Of a stretch of 64,000 bases of DNA, positions 44,018 through 52,159 are shown one piece after another. This DNA comes from Anaerolinea sp. (GTDB lineage: Bacteria; Chloroflexota; Anaerolineae; Anaerolineales; Anaerolineaceae). The stretch covers positions 92,801 to 156,800 of the forward strand of contig JARKOV010000108.1 of the NCBI GenBank assembly GCA_029975965.1, written 5' to 3'. The notes beneath the pieces were generated by a model that made no database searches, was not told the origin of the DNA, and saw only the letters and a list, made by a program, of their open reading frames with translations. Within the stretch, counting starts at the first letter, position 1. Every line of letters begins with the position of its first letter. Both the position numbers and the translations under genes were made by a program.

Positions 44018-44067
44018 ACTGCTCAGCCAGAGGAGCATTGATTTCTCCTCTATCCGCTGAGCAGATA
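44018..44067. repeat. Dispersed palindromic repeat, copy E
   Basis: Starts ACTGCTCAGCCAGAGGAG and ends CTCCTCTATCCGCTGAGCAG. This copy is the most palindromic, with TGCTCAGC at one end and GCTGAGCA at the other. It lies between the diguanylate cyclase and an ICMT-like gene. Confidence 0.65.
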
Positions 44068-44110
44068 CGAGAAATTGAGACACAATTGGGTTCGACAGGT
44101 CAGGTGAGCA

Positions 44111-44809
44111 ATGAACCAGAAGCGCAAGGCGGTTTCTCCAGGCGTCGTCGCGACGATGGTGCTGATCGTGGTGGTCGAGCCGTTGCTGCCGTTGCTGATC
44201 ACCCGGCGCTGGGATTGGTGGGAAGCCTGGGTGTACGCGCTGATCTGCATTCTGGGCTTTGCCCTCAGCCGGGCGCTGGCTGCGCGGCGGCACCCGGATT
44301 TGCTTGCGGAACGAGCTCGCTTTCTGCAGCAACCGGAAGCCAAACCCTGGGATAAGTTGCTCGCGCCCCTCGTCGGACTCGGCGGGGGCCTGGTGCCGTT
44401 GGCGGCCGGCTTGGACGGGCTGTTTGGCTGGTCCAACGGCTTCGGCCTTCCGGTGAAAATTGTCGCGCTGATGGTCTTCCTCGCCGGCTATGTGCTGGCG
44501 TCGTACGCTCTGATCACCAACCGCTATTTCTCCGGGATGGTGCGCATCCAAACCGAGCGCGACCACCGCGTGGTTTCCGCGGGACCTTACCGCTGGGTGC
44601 GGCATCCTGGTTACGCCGGCTCCCTGCTGGTTTACCTCGCCACCCCGCTCTGGCTGGACTCGCTGTGGGCACTCGTTCCTGCCGCCTTATTCGGTGTGCT
44701 AATCGTCATCCGCACCCGGCTCGAGGACAGTTGCCTGCAAGCGGAGCTGGCGGGTTACCGGGAGTACGCCGGGCGGGTGCGCTACCGCCTGGTTCCGGGC
44801 GTGTGGTGA
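44111..44809 (+). CDS. ICMT-like membrane methyltransferase (copy 1)
   Basis: This 232-aa membrane protein belongs to the isoprenylcysteine carboxyl methyltransferase/phospholipid methyltransferase group: GPYRWVRHPGYAGSLL is the SAM-binding RHPxY region, and RTRLEDSCLQAELAGYREYA the conserved C-terminal ExxL...Y motif. Bacteria have no prenylated Cys proteins of this kind, so the substrate is probably a lipid or small molecule. A paralogue lies at 47433-48116. Confidence 0.82.
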   Translation: MNQKRKAVSPGVVATMVLIVVVEPLLPLLITRRWDWWEAWVYALICILGFALSRALAARRHPDLLAERARFLQQPEAKPWDKLLAPLVGLGGGLVPLAAGLDGLFGWSNGFGLPVKIVALMVFLAGYVLASYALITNRYFSGMVRIQTERDHRVVSAGPYRWVRHPGYAGSLLVYLATPLWLDSLWALVPAALFGVLIVIRTRLEDSCLQAELAGYREYAGRVRYRLVPGVW

Positions 44810-44844
44810 GGGGCGTTGATCACAGTCAGCTGGAGTTCAGGCAG

Positions 44845-45366
44845 TTGAATTCATCTGAAAGAATCATCTATCGAGAAGAGATTACTTCGCTGTGGACTGA
44901 AATGCTCTTCCTGGCGTTGGCGGCGCTCGGCTGGCTACTGTTCGCCTGGCGGGTGAGCGGTAGCGGATGGGATTTTTCCGCCGGGCTTGGGCTGGTCTTA
45001 GGTTGTGTTTTTCTGTTCTACTCGCTCAATTACCGGAAACTGCTGGTTCAACTCACGGACGAATCCTTAAAACTGACCTTCGGTATGTTCACCTGGACGA
45101 TTCCCCTGGATCACATCGCATCTGCCGCACAGGATGACTCGCCAATCCTGGTGAGGTACGGGGGTGCAGGCGTCCATTTTATCTTCGCACGCGGGCGCTA
45201 TCGCGTTTCGTTCAACTTCCTGGAATATCCTCGCGTGGTCGTTAATCTAAAGCGACAGCGCGGCCCGGTGAAAGCTGTGTCGTTCACCACCCGCAGGCCT
45301 GAGGCTGTCCTGAACCTGCTGCAAGAAGCCGTTGCGAGTCAGGCGCAGGCGAAAAAGGACCTTTGA
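44845..45366 (+). CDS. Bacterial PH-domain-like membrane protein
   Basis: This 173-aa protein has two membrane helices (about 15-50) and then beta strands (LLVQLTDESLKLTFGMFTW, IPLDHIASA, RYRVSFNFLEYPRVVVNL) that look like a bacterial PH-like domain. The function is unknown. The start is unclear: TTG 44845 follows GGAG at good spacing, while GTG 44806 overlaps the previous stop. Confidence 0.55.
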   Translation: MNSSERIIYREEITSLWTEMLFLALAALGWLLFAWRVSGSGWDFSAGLGLVLGCVFLFYSLNYRKLLVQLTDESLKLTFGMFTWTIPLDHIASAAQDDSPILVRYGGAGVHFIFARGRYRVSFNFLEYPRVVVNLKRQRGPVKAVSFTTRRPEAVLNLLQEAVASQAQAKKDL

Positions 45367-45520
45367 TTACTGGCCGTCAGGCTACTATAATATCCCCTAA
45401 ATGTGATGAATCCAGTCGTATTTCGCCGGCGCGGTTAGGCCCTGCCTTCTCAGGTCTTGTGACGGTGGCAGGTAGATCTCCCAGGCCGGCTATCATATCG
45501 GTATTTCTACTGGTGGAGGA

Positions 45521-46192
45521 ATGATGAACCAAAAAACCTGGTCTGCGGTCGACGCTTATTTTTCCGAGCGCTTGATCCCTGCCGACCCCGTGCTGGTCGA
45601 AACGCTGCGCGCGAGCGACTCGGCAGGTCTGCCGCACATTCACGTCGCGCCCAACCAGGGCAAGCTGCTGCAGTTGCTCGCCCAGCTTCAAGGGGCGCGA
45701 AAGATCCTCGAGTTCGGCACCCTGGGCGGGTACAGCACCATCTGGCTGGCCCGCGCGCTGCCGGAAGATGGGCGCATGGTCACCCTCGAAGCCGACCCCC
45801 GCCATGCCGAGGTCGCCCGGGCCAACCTGGCGCGCGCCGGTCTGGCGCACAAGGTGGACGTGCGGGTGGGCATTGCCACCCATACCTTGCCTGCCCTGGC
45901 CGAGGAAGGCATCGCGCCGTTCGATTTCATCTTCATCGATGCGGATAAACCCGGTTACCCGGCGTATCTCGAGTGGTCGCTCAAATTGGCACGCCCCGGC
46001 ACCGCGATTCTCAGCGACAACGTGGTGCGCGGCGGCGCGGTGGCCGATGGCTCTAACACCGATCACGATGTGCGCGGCGTGCGGCGCTTTTTCGACCTGC
46101 TGGCGAGCCATCCGCGCCTTACGGCGACTGCCATCCAGACGGTGGGGGTCAAAGGCTACGACGGATTCTCTCTGGCGATCGTCACCGCCTGA
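45521..46192 (+). CDS. Class I SAM-dependent O-methyltransferase (COMT-like)
   Basis: This 223-aa protein has the pattern of catechol O-methyltransferase-like enzymes: KILEFGTLGGYSTIWLARAL (SAM motif I), VTLEADPRHAEVARANL, and FDFIFIDADKPGYPAYLEW, whose Asp residues bind a divalent metal, then SDNVVRGG. It probably methylates a phenolic or small hydroxyl compound. Two ATGs (45521, 45524) follow GGAGGA; the second is better spaced. Confidence 0.88.
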   Translation: MMNQKTWSAVDAYFSERLIPADPVLVETLRASDSAGLPHIHVAPNQGKLLQLLAQLQGARKILEFGTLGGYSTIWLARALPEDGRMVTLEADPRHAEVARANLARAGLAHKVDVRVGIATHTLPALAEEGIAPFDFIFIDADKPGYPAYLEWSLKLARPGTAILSDNVVRGGAVADGSNTDHDVRGVRRFFDLLASHPRLTATAIQTVGVKGYDGFSLAIVTA

Positions 46193-46236
46193 ATATCTCC
46201 GGCCAGGGGATGTATAATGAGTATACCCAGGCCGAT

Positions 46237-46929
46237 ATGAGCGAGCGCACGGCTTCACCCACCCTCCAGAAAGTCCTCACCCATTTTCACCCTTCCGCAT
46301 TCCTGCTGGCTGCGCAATTGCTGTTGCTGGCCCTGTATGCGGTGTTTGATGGGCTGGAGAGCCAGCGGGCGTTGATCAGCGCGATGGGCGGGGTGATCCT
46401 GGTGCTGGTGGTGTGGGTGGTCGTCCACAGCCCGGCGACCACCTGGTTTGCCTTGATCCTGGCCGTTCCGGCGTTCGTGCTCACGCTGCTCACCGCCTTT
46501 TTCGCCAATGCGGCGCTGGTCGCCTGGTCCTCCTTGTTGTTGGCCGTGTTGTACTTCTACACCGCGGGCAGCCTGATCGCCTACATGATGGAAGATTACC
46601 AGGTGACCACCGACGAGTTGTTCGCTGCCGGGGCGACCTTTACCCTGTTTGCCTGGGGGTTTGCTTACCTCTACCTGGTTTGCCAGACCTGGGCGCCGGG
46701 CAGCTTTGCGAGCAGTTTTGCAGATGGAGAGCAGCGCACTTTTGTTGAATTGTTGTTCCTCAGCTTTGCCAACCTTTCGGCAGCGGGGCTCAGCGACATC
46801 GTCCCGGTGACCACGCTGGCGCGGGTGCTGGTGATGATCGAGCAGTTTGTCGGCGTGGGGTATATCGCCGTGGTCGTATCGCGCCTGATCGCGCTGACGA
46901 TCCGGCGCAGCCGCAGAGATAAGGCCTGA
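46237..46929 (+). CDS. Ion-channel-like membrane protein with altered selectivity filter
   Basis: This 230-aa protein has about six membrane helices and ends in a two-helix pore unit: FVELLFLSFANLSAAGLSDIVPVT followed by a long helix. The pattern around it (SFxxLxxxGxxDIxPxT) is that of two-TM K+ channels, but the filter T(V/I)GYGD reads SAAGLSD, so K+ selectivity is probably lost. A TATAAT at 46213-46218 suggests a short leader and start at ATG 46237; ATG 46210, nine codons earlier, would overlap that box. Confidence 0.65.
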   Translation: MSERTASPTLQKVLTHFHPSAFLLAAQLLLLALYAVFDGLESQRALISAMGGVILVLVVWVVVHSPATTWFALILAVPAFVLTLLTAFFANAALVAWSSLLLAVLYFYTAGSLIAYMMEDYQVTTDELFAAGATFTLFAWGFAYLYLVCQTWAPGSFASSFADGEQRTFVELLFLSFANLSAAGLSDIVPVTTLARVLVMIEQFVGVGYIAVVVSRLIALTIRRSRRDKA

Positions 46930-46941
46930 GGGAGGGTTGAT

Positions 46942-47385
46942 ATGGACGGGAGGGGAGTGCTCACCAGGGTTCTGGCGGTCGCGGGAACGGTGCTGGTGTG
47001 GGTGCCGGTCGTGCTGCCGGTCGTCTTCTGGCTTGGTATTGGCATCCGGAGCGGCAATTTCACCCATTTGGACTTCATGATCCCCGCCGAGATTTTCTGG
47101 GTGGTGCTGGTGGGGGCGGGTCTGTTGATCTGGGCGGGGCTGCGCGCCCGCTCAGGCTGGAGGTTCGTTGTTGTCAGCCTGGGCGTCGCCATTCTTTTCC
47201 TGGTCACCGTCATCGCGTTTACCGCCGTGACCGGGTTGGCCTCTGGGGCGACCGAGCCGACCCCCTTGTTGATGGGGGTGTCGTACGGTCTGTTGATCCT
47301 CTTTGACCTGGCGGTGGTGGCGACCGGTTTGGGTGGCATCTTCTTGTTGAAAAATTTGTTTACGCCTTCCCGCCCGGCCAGATAA
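46942..47385 (+). CDS. Small membrane protein of unknown function
   Basis: This 147-aa protein has four predicted membrane helices (about 8-32, 48-66, 74-96 and 112-134). I do not recognise the family. GGGAGGG precedes ATG 46942. It lies 12 bases past the channel-like gene and just before the second ICMT-like gene, so the three are probably co-transcribed. Confidence 0.65.
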   Translation: MDGRGVLTRVLAVAGTVLVWVPVVLPVVFWLGIGIRSGNFTHLDFMIPAEIFWVVLVGAGLLIWAGLRARSGWRFVVVSLGVAILFLVTVIAFTAVTGLASGATEPTPLLMGVSYGLLILFDLAVVATGLGGIFLLKNLFTPSRPAR

Positions 47386-47432
47386 GATCGATGGAGCCAG
47401 CGTGGCGTGGGAGGGTGACTGGAGTCAAGCCT

Positions 47433-48116
47433 ATGGATCGTAAGCTGATCGCCCGGTATTCCGTTCGTGAAACGCTCGGTCTCGTCGTGATGGCCGTGGG
47501 GCTGTTTTGGCCGGCCGGTCGGCTGGATTGGTGGCCTGCCTGGGCGGTGCTGGGGGTGATGGCGGTCTGGATTGCGGCGACAGCCGCCGTCATCCTGCGC
47601 GCCAACCCGGCTTTGCTCGCCGAACGCCTGGGACCGCGCAAAGGGGCCAAACGCTGGGATGTTGCCATCCTGAGCGCGCTGGGATTGATTCAACTGGCGC
47701 GCTACGTGATCGCCGGGTTTGACCAGCGTTTCGGGTGGACGGGGGACTTGCCTTTGGTGGCGCAACTGGTCGCGTTGGGGTTGTGTGTCTTGGGTTACGC
47801 GCTGGTCGTGTGGGCCACGGCATCCAATGCCTATTTCTCGCAGGTCGTGCGCCTCCAGCCCGAGCGCGGGCAAACCGTGGCGACCGGCGGACCATACCGT
47901 TTCGTGCGCCACCCGGGCTACCTGGGCGCGATCCTCTACGAATTGGCGGTGCCGGTACTGCTGGAATCCTGGTGGTGCCTGGCTGCCAGCCTGGTCAACG
48001 TGTTGTTGCTCCTCGTGCGCACGGCGCTTGAGGACCGTGCGTTGCAGGTCGAGTTGGCCGGTTATGCGGATTTCACTCGCCGGGTGCGCTATCGCCTGCT
48101 GCCGGGCATCTGGTAG
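47433..48116 (+). CDS. ICMT-like membrane methyltransferase (copy 2)
   Basis: This 227-aa protein has the same layout as the gene at 44111: an N-terminal LDWWPAWAVLGV helix, ATASNAYFSQVVRLQPERGQ, the SAM-binding GGPYRFVRHPGYLGAIL and the C-terminal RTALEDRALQVELAGYADF. The two are clear paralogues, 2.6 kb apart. Substrate unknown. ATG 47433 follows GGAG at eight bases; an in-frame ATG 14 codons earlier is less likely. Confidence 0.82.
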   Translation: MDRKLIARYSVRETLGLVVMAVGLFWPAGRLDWWPAWAVLGVMAVWIAATAAVILRANPALLAERLGPRKGAKRWDVAILSALGLIQLARYVIAGFDQRFGWTGDLPLVAQLVALGLCVLGYALVVWATASNAYFSQVVRLQPERGQTVATGGPYRFVRHPGYLGAILYELAVPVLLESWWCLAASLVNVLLLLVRTALEDRALQVELAGYADFTRRVRYRLLPGIW

Positions 48117-48171
48117 ATGACCGGTTCTCATTTCCAGCTTGCCGATGTGTTGGATGCCCGGTACCTGCTTT

Positions 48172-49335
48172 ATGCCAAAGGATCGCTGGAAGGTCCGTCC
48201 CGGTCTTGCGGCGCTGCTCGCTGAGCGCCGGAATCTCCTGTTGGGGCGGCGGGTGGGGCTGGTCAGCCACTCGGCGGCGGTGCTGCCCGACCTGAGCGGG
48301 ATCGTCGACGGTTTGCTGGCGTCCGGTGTGAACCTGCGCGCCCTGTTTGGGGCCGAACACGGCTTCACCGGAGCGGCGCTGGATGGCGAGCAGGTGGGCA
48401 GCGCGTCCGACCCCCGCAGCGGCTTGCCGCTGTACAGCCTGTACGGCGCGACGCTCGAACCACAGCCTGCCATGCTGGACGGGCTGGACGTGCTGGTGGT
48501 CGATTTCCAGGATGCCGGCGCGCGCTTTTACACCTATCTCAGCACGCTGTACTACGTGCTGCGCGCCGCCGGGCGCGTCGGCCTGCCCGTGGTGGTACTC
48601 GACCGCCCGAACCCGATCAACGGGTTGAGCATCGAAGGGCCGCGGATCGAACCGGGCTTCGAGTCGTTCGTGGGAATCACCTCCATCCCCATCCGGCATG
48701 GTTTGACCTTCGGCGAGCTGGCGCTGTGGTTGAGCCGCGAGCGCCACCTCGACGCGCCCCTGACGGTGGTGCCCATGCAAGGCTGGCAGCGCGGGATGTG
48801 GTTCGACCAGACCGGCCTGCCGTGGGTGCTGCCTTCGCCCGCCATGCCGCGCCTTTCCACCGCGACGGTCTACCCCGGCATGTGCCTGGTCGAAGGCACC
48901 AACCTCTCGGAGGGGCGCGGGACGGCGCTGCCGTTTGAGGTGGTCGGCGCGCCCTGGCTGGATGGTCACCGGCTGGCAGAGCGCCTGAACCGGCTGGAGC
49001 TGCCGGGGGTGCGCTTCCGCCCGCACACCTTTTCCCCTGCGGCGAGCAAGTTCGCCGGGCAGGTGTGCGCCGGGGTGCAGGTGCACGTGACCGATCGCGA
49101 TATCTTCGAGCCGGTGCGCTGCGGGCTGCACGTGATTGCAGCCTGCCGCGCGATGGGCGGGGAGCGTTTCACCTTTTTGCCCGGCGATCCGCCGCATTTC
49201 GACCTGCTGGCAGGGTCGGCGGAATTGCGCGCGCACCTGCTGGCGGGGGGCGCGGTGGACGAGGTGGTGGGTGCCTGGCGTGAAGAGAACAAGCATTTCG
49301 TTGCCCAGCGCGAAGCCTGCCTGCTCTACCGCTGA
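48172..49335 (+). CDS. NamZ-like exo-N-acetylmuramidase (DUF1343)
   Basis: This 387-aa protein follows DUF1343: VGLVSHSAAV, LRALFGAEHGFTG, LDVLVVDFQDAGARFYTY, VVVLDRPNPINGL, CLVEGTNLSEGRGTALPFEV. NamZ cuts terminal N-acetylmuramic acid from peptidoglycan fragments, with the acidic residues of the DxQDxGxR and EGTNxSxGRGT motifs in the active site. No signal peptide is seen, so it may act on recycled fragments inside the cell. The start is uncertain; ATG 48172 is the first close to the conserved part. Confidence 0.85.
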   Translation: MPKDRWKVRPGLAALLAERRNLLLGRRVGLVSHSAAVLPDLSGIVDGLLASGVNLRALFGAEHGFTGAALDGEQVGSASDPRSGLPLYSLYGATLEPQPAMLDGLDVLVVDFQDAGARFYTYLSTLYYVLRAAGRVGLPVVVLDRPNPINGLSIEGPRIEPGFESFVGITSIPIRHGLTFGELALWLSRERHLDAPLTVVPMQGWQRGMWFDQTGLPWVLPSPAMPRLSTATVYPGMCLVEGTNLSEGRGTALPFEVVGAPWLDGHRLAERLNRLELPGVRFRPHTFSPAASKFAGQVCAGVQVHVTDRDIFEPVRCGLHVIAACRAMGGERFTFLPGDPPHFDLLAGSAELRAHLLAGGAVDEVVGAWREENKHFVAQREACLLYR

Positions 49336-49378
49336 TCTGGTTGCACGATCCGGGTTAAAATGGGTGGGTGAGGTGGAA

Positions 49379-50335
49379 ATGACCCTGACCGGCCTGGATA
49401 TTCGCCCCTACCGGGGCAGCGACGAAGTCGCGTTGCTCGCGCTGTGGAACGCGTCCATGACCCATGACCGGATCGACCCGCCGGTTTTCCACACCAAAGT
49501 CCTGCTCGACCTGAACTTCAACCCAGACGGACTGCTGGTGGCAGAAACCGAGGGGCGCCTGGTGGGCTTTGTCCTTTCGCTGGCGCGGCAGGTGCCGCAG
49601 TTCCTGGATGGTTTGCAGCCGGAGACCGCCTGGATCACCGCCTTCGGCGTGCACCCCAATTTCCGGCGGAAGGGAATCGGGCAGGCGCTGTTTGAGCGTG
49701 CCGTGGCGCGGCTGGCGGCGTTGGGCGCGCGCGAGGTGCTCATCTCGCCGTACACGCCCAACTATTTTGTGCCCGGCGTGGATGTCGCGGCCTACCCGCA
49801 CACGATCGCTTTCTTGCACGCCACCGGCTGGCAGACCGTGGATGAGCCGATCTCGATGCGAGCGGAGATCACCGGCTTTCAGATCCCACCCGAGATTGAG
49901 GCGCGCGAGATCGCCCTGGCTGCCGAGGGTTACGCCGTGCGTCCGGTGGAACCGGCTGACCTGCCTGAGTTGATGGGCTTTATCGCGCACCATTTCGGCT
50001 GGGATTGGGTGCGCCACGCCCAGGATTACCTGCTGGAGCTGTTTGGCCCCGGCTCGGACCAGGTTTGCTTCCTGGTCGCTACGCACCACGGGCGGGTCGT
50101 CGGTTATTGCCAGCAGCGCCGCGAGCGGTTTGGCCCGTTTGGCGTGGACCCTTCGCTGCGCAGCAAAGGCATCGGGCGGGTGCTGCTGTTTCGCTGCCTC
50201 TCGGCGATGCTGGCGAAGGGCTTTCACGCCGCCTGGTTCCTGTGGACGGGGCGCGACGCGGCGCGGCTGTATGCCACAGCCGGTTTCAAAGAAGTGCGCC
50301 AGTTCGCGGTGATGCGCAAGTCGCTGGTGGTCTAG
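49379..50335 (+). CDS. Double-GNAT acetyltransferase
   Basis: This 318-aa protein holds two GNAT domains. The first (about 1-165) has the acetyl-CoA loop VHPNFRRKGIGQALF; the second (about 180-318) has VDPSLRSKGIGRVLLF and the terminal FLWTGRDAARLYATAGF strand. The second loop keeps the R-x-K-G-I-G core. The acceptor is unknown. GAGGTGGAA precedes ATG 49379. Confidence 0.85.
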   Translation: MTLTGLDIRPYRGSDEVALLALWNASMTHDRIDPPVFHTKVLLDLNFNPDGLLVAETEGRLVGFVLSLARQVPQFLDGLQPETAWITAFGVHPNFRRKGIGQALFERAVARLAALGAREVLISPYTPNYFVPGVDVAAYPHTIAFLHATGWQTVDEPISMRAEITGFQIPPEIEAREIALAAEGYAVRPVEPADLPELMGFIAHHFGWDWVRHAQDYLLELFGPGSDQVCFLVATHHGRVVGYCQQRRERFGPFGVDPSLRSKGIGRVLLFRCLSAMLAKGFHAAWFLWTGRDAARLYATAGFKEVRQFAVMRKSLVV

Positions 50336-50360
50336 CGTTCATCGAAACTTAGGAGGCGGG

Positions 50361-51122
50361 ATGGCTGAGACGAAGGCGAGTGGAGGGATCCTGGTGGTGG
50401 GGGCGCACGCGGGGGATGCGGAGAACATGGCCGCGGCGGCGGTGCTCAAGCACACGCGGGCGGGCTTTCCGGCGACAATCCTGCACCTGACGCTGGGGGA
50501 GGCCGGGCACCCGCGCATGCCGGCAGCCGAGTACGCCGAGCAGCGCAAGCGCGAGGTGGCCGAATCGGCGCGCCTGATGGGCGCGGAGGCCGTCTGGCTT
50601 AACTACCCAGATGGGCTCTTACCGGTCAACGAGGAGGTCAAATTCCAGGTCGCCGACCTGATCCGGCTGAAGAAGCCTGCCGTGATCCTCACCCATTGGA
50701 AAGGCTCGTTTCACAAGGACCACCGCGCCGCGTACGCCATCGTCGAAGATGCGCAGTTTTACGCAGCGCTGCCGGCCATCCGGCGCAGCGGTCCAGATGG
50801 CGTGGAACTGCCGGCGCATTACGCCGGCGTGCTGTATACCGAGAACTGGGAAGACATGGAAGGCTACCGCGCCGACCTGTACCTGGACGTGAGCGATGTC
50901 TGGGAAGATTACCTGGCCGTGCTGCGCTCGCACGAATTCATCCGCGGCGGGATCTCTACCTTCCGCTACCTGGATTACTATGCCGCGTTGGGCATCACGC
51001 GCGGGTGCCTGGGCGGCATGCAGCGCGCCGTGACGCTCATGGTCCCGGATGGCTCGTGGACGCGCCAGGTGGGTTATCTGCCGGGGCTGGAGCCGCCCGC
51101 CGTTGGTCGGGTATCCGGTTAG
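50361..51122 (+). CDS. PIG-L/LmbE-family deacetylase-like protein with altered AHPDD motif
   Basis: This 253-aa protein has the PIG-L fold: an N-terminal VVGAHAGDAE, a VAESARLMGAEAVWLNYPDG helix and strand, and HKDH near residue 118. PIG-L enzymes such as MshB use AHPDD(E) and HxxH to hold zinc and deacetylate N-acetylglucosaminides. Here AHPDD reads AHAGD: the zinc His and second Asp stay, but the Asp that acts as base is Gly. Activity may be lost or different. Its stop overlaps the convergent NTF2-like gene's stop. Confidence 0.82.
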   Translation: MAETKASGGILVVGAHAGDAENMAAAAVLKHTRAGFPATILHLTLGEAGHPRMPAAEYAEQRKREVAESARLMGAEAVWLNYPDGLLPVNEEVKFQVADLIRLKKPAVILTHWKGSFHKDHRAAYAIVEDAQFYAALPAIRRSGPDGVELPAHYAGVLYTENWEDMEGYRADLYLDVSDVWEDYLAVLRSHEFIRGGISTFRYLDYYAALGITRGCLGGMQRAVTLMVPDGSWTRQVGYLPGLEPPAVGRVSG

Positions 51123-51607
51123 CCCGTCGGTCGCAACGAGCCGGGTCTTTCATTGATCACCGGGGGGATGATGTTGACGCCGAAAGCCCTCAACATTCCC
51201 GACAAGCGCCGGTTCGGCGACAGGGGAGAGACGTCTCTCTCGATGGAAATTTTATCGTGAATGACGGTGAACTCGTAATTGCCGTTGGGGAAGATGATGA
51301 AGCGCTGTGAGCGCGGAACGACGCCGATTCCCAATTTCCTCAGATCCAGGTGCCCGGTATTCGTCCCGCTGCGCTGCACAGTCAATTTCACCACGTGACC
51401 TTCGACGCGAATATTGCTCAGCGAGTGGCTGAGGTTTGGGATCGCGCCGCGGAAGACACGCAACAACTCGAGCATGGCGTTTTTGTCCATCGGCTGGTCG
51501 CTGAAGTCCATCAAGCGGTAATCCTCAGTTAGGTACTGGTCAACCTGTTCAAAATCTGCCGAATCCAATGCGGCGAAGTACGCTTTGACAACCTCGATGC
51601 TGTTCAT
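51119..51607 (-). CDS. SnoaL/NTF2-like protein
   Basis: This 162-aa protein begins NSIEVVKAYFAALDSADFEQ, the usual NTF2-like opening helix, followed by YLTEDYRLMDF and the beta-sheet IRVEGHVVKLTVQRSGT. Such cone-shaped folds bind small hydrophobic ligands or act as isomerases or hydrolases; the role is unknown. AGGAG precedes ATG 51607 on the minus strand; an ATG 14 codons upstream is less conserved. It converges with the PIG-L gene. Confidence 0.75.
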   Translation of the reverse strand: MNSIEVVKAYFAALDSADFEQVDQYLTEDYRLMDFSDQPMDKNAMLELLRVFRGAIPNLSHSLSNIRVEGHVVKLTVQRSGTNTGHLDLRKLGIGVVPRSQRFIIFPNGNYEFTVIHDKISIERDVSPLSPNRRLSGMLRAFGVNIIPPVINERPGSLRPTG

Positions 51608-51752
51608 GATCTTGTCTCCTGGCGGGCTGACATTGCTTCGATCTGCCAAAGCTCATTCAAATCCCATGGATCTGGCCGTGCCCTTTGGATCGAAGGTGTG
51701 ATTTGCCGTCCCGTCAGCCCAACCGGAGGGCAACATTGCCTTCATCGTGAAT

Positions 51753-51785
51753 AAAAAAAGCCGTCCATCGGGTGAGGCAGACGGC
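51753..51785 (-). terminator. Minus-strand intrinsic terminator
   Basis: GCCGTC (51760-51765) pairs with GACGGC (51780-51785); read on the minus strand the stem is followed by seven T. No minus-strand gene lies just upstream, so it may end a small RNA. Confidence 0.7.
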
Positions 51786-51895
51786 CTTGGCAGGTATCCT
51801 GTGTCACGATAGGGGAGAATAGTTGTAACTGCTCAGCGAGTGGAGGAGAAGGTATTGCACCTCTGGCTGCGTGGTTACGAATAATTTACCATTCT
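51786..51895 (-). ncRNA. Candidate small RNA between TATAAT and terminator
   Basis: A minus-strand TATAAT (plus 51902-51907) and the terminator at 51753-51785 bracket about 140 bases with no ORF, which include repeat copy F. The -35 is poor. Presence of a transcript is inference only. Confidence 0.25.
51824..51878. repeat. Dispersed palindromic repeat, copy F
   Basis: Starts GTAACTGCTCAGCGAGTGGA and ends CCTCTGGCTGCGTGGTTAC; the outer GTAAC/GTTAC ends are inverted copies. With copy D it defines the family best. Confidence 0.65.
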
Positions 51896-52022
51896 GATCG
51901 AATTATACCAGGGTTTAAGGGGCAGGAGAGGATGATGCATCCATCAACCCATACACTTTGGTGATTCGAGCGCCGAGGAATCCCTCCGGTCATTGAAGAG
52001 AAGACATCGAATCGCCACTGGC

Positions 52023-52124
52023 TTGAGCAGGTCCGAACTGTGTTATAATACGTCCATCTTATAATCAGATTTGCGTTAACTGTATGCCGCCATCCCTCAT
52101 TATAAAGATGGCGGCATTTTGTTT
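52023..52124 (+). promoter_or_regulatory. RRM gene promoter and hairpin leader
   Basis: TTGAGC (52023-52028), 15 bp, TATAAT (52044-52049). About 105 bases of leader follow, with a perfect 11-bp hairpin (ATGCCGCCATC at about 52083-52093 and its inverse at 52106-52116) and TTTTGTTT right after. The hairpin looks like an attenuator or cold-responsive structure. Confidence 0.55.
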
Positions 52125-52159
52125 ACCTGAGTCTGCACTACCGAAAGCCGAGGAATATC

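Larger units (their letters stand above)
51608..52159. other. Intergenic region with repeat, terminator and RRM leader
   Basis: No protein gene is seen. From left to right it holds a minus-strand terminator (51753-51785), palindromic repeat copy F (51824-51878), a minus-strand TATAAT (51902-51907) and the promoter and leader of the RRM gene (52023-52159). Confidence 0.6.

Noticed and set aside
46671..48473. 600-codon minus-strand frame across the channel-like and ICMT-like genes
   Set aside because: Spans several real plus-strand genes and has no family pattern.
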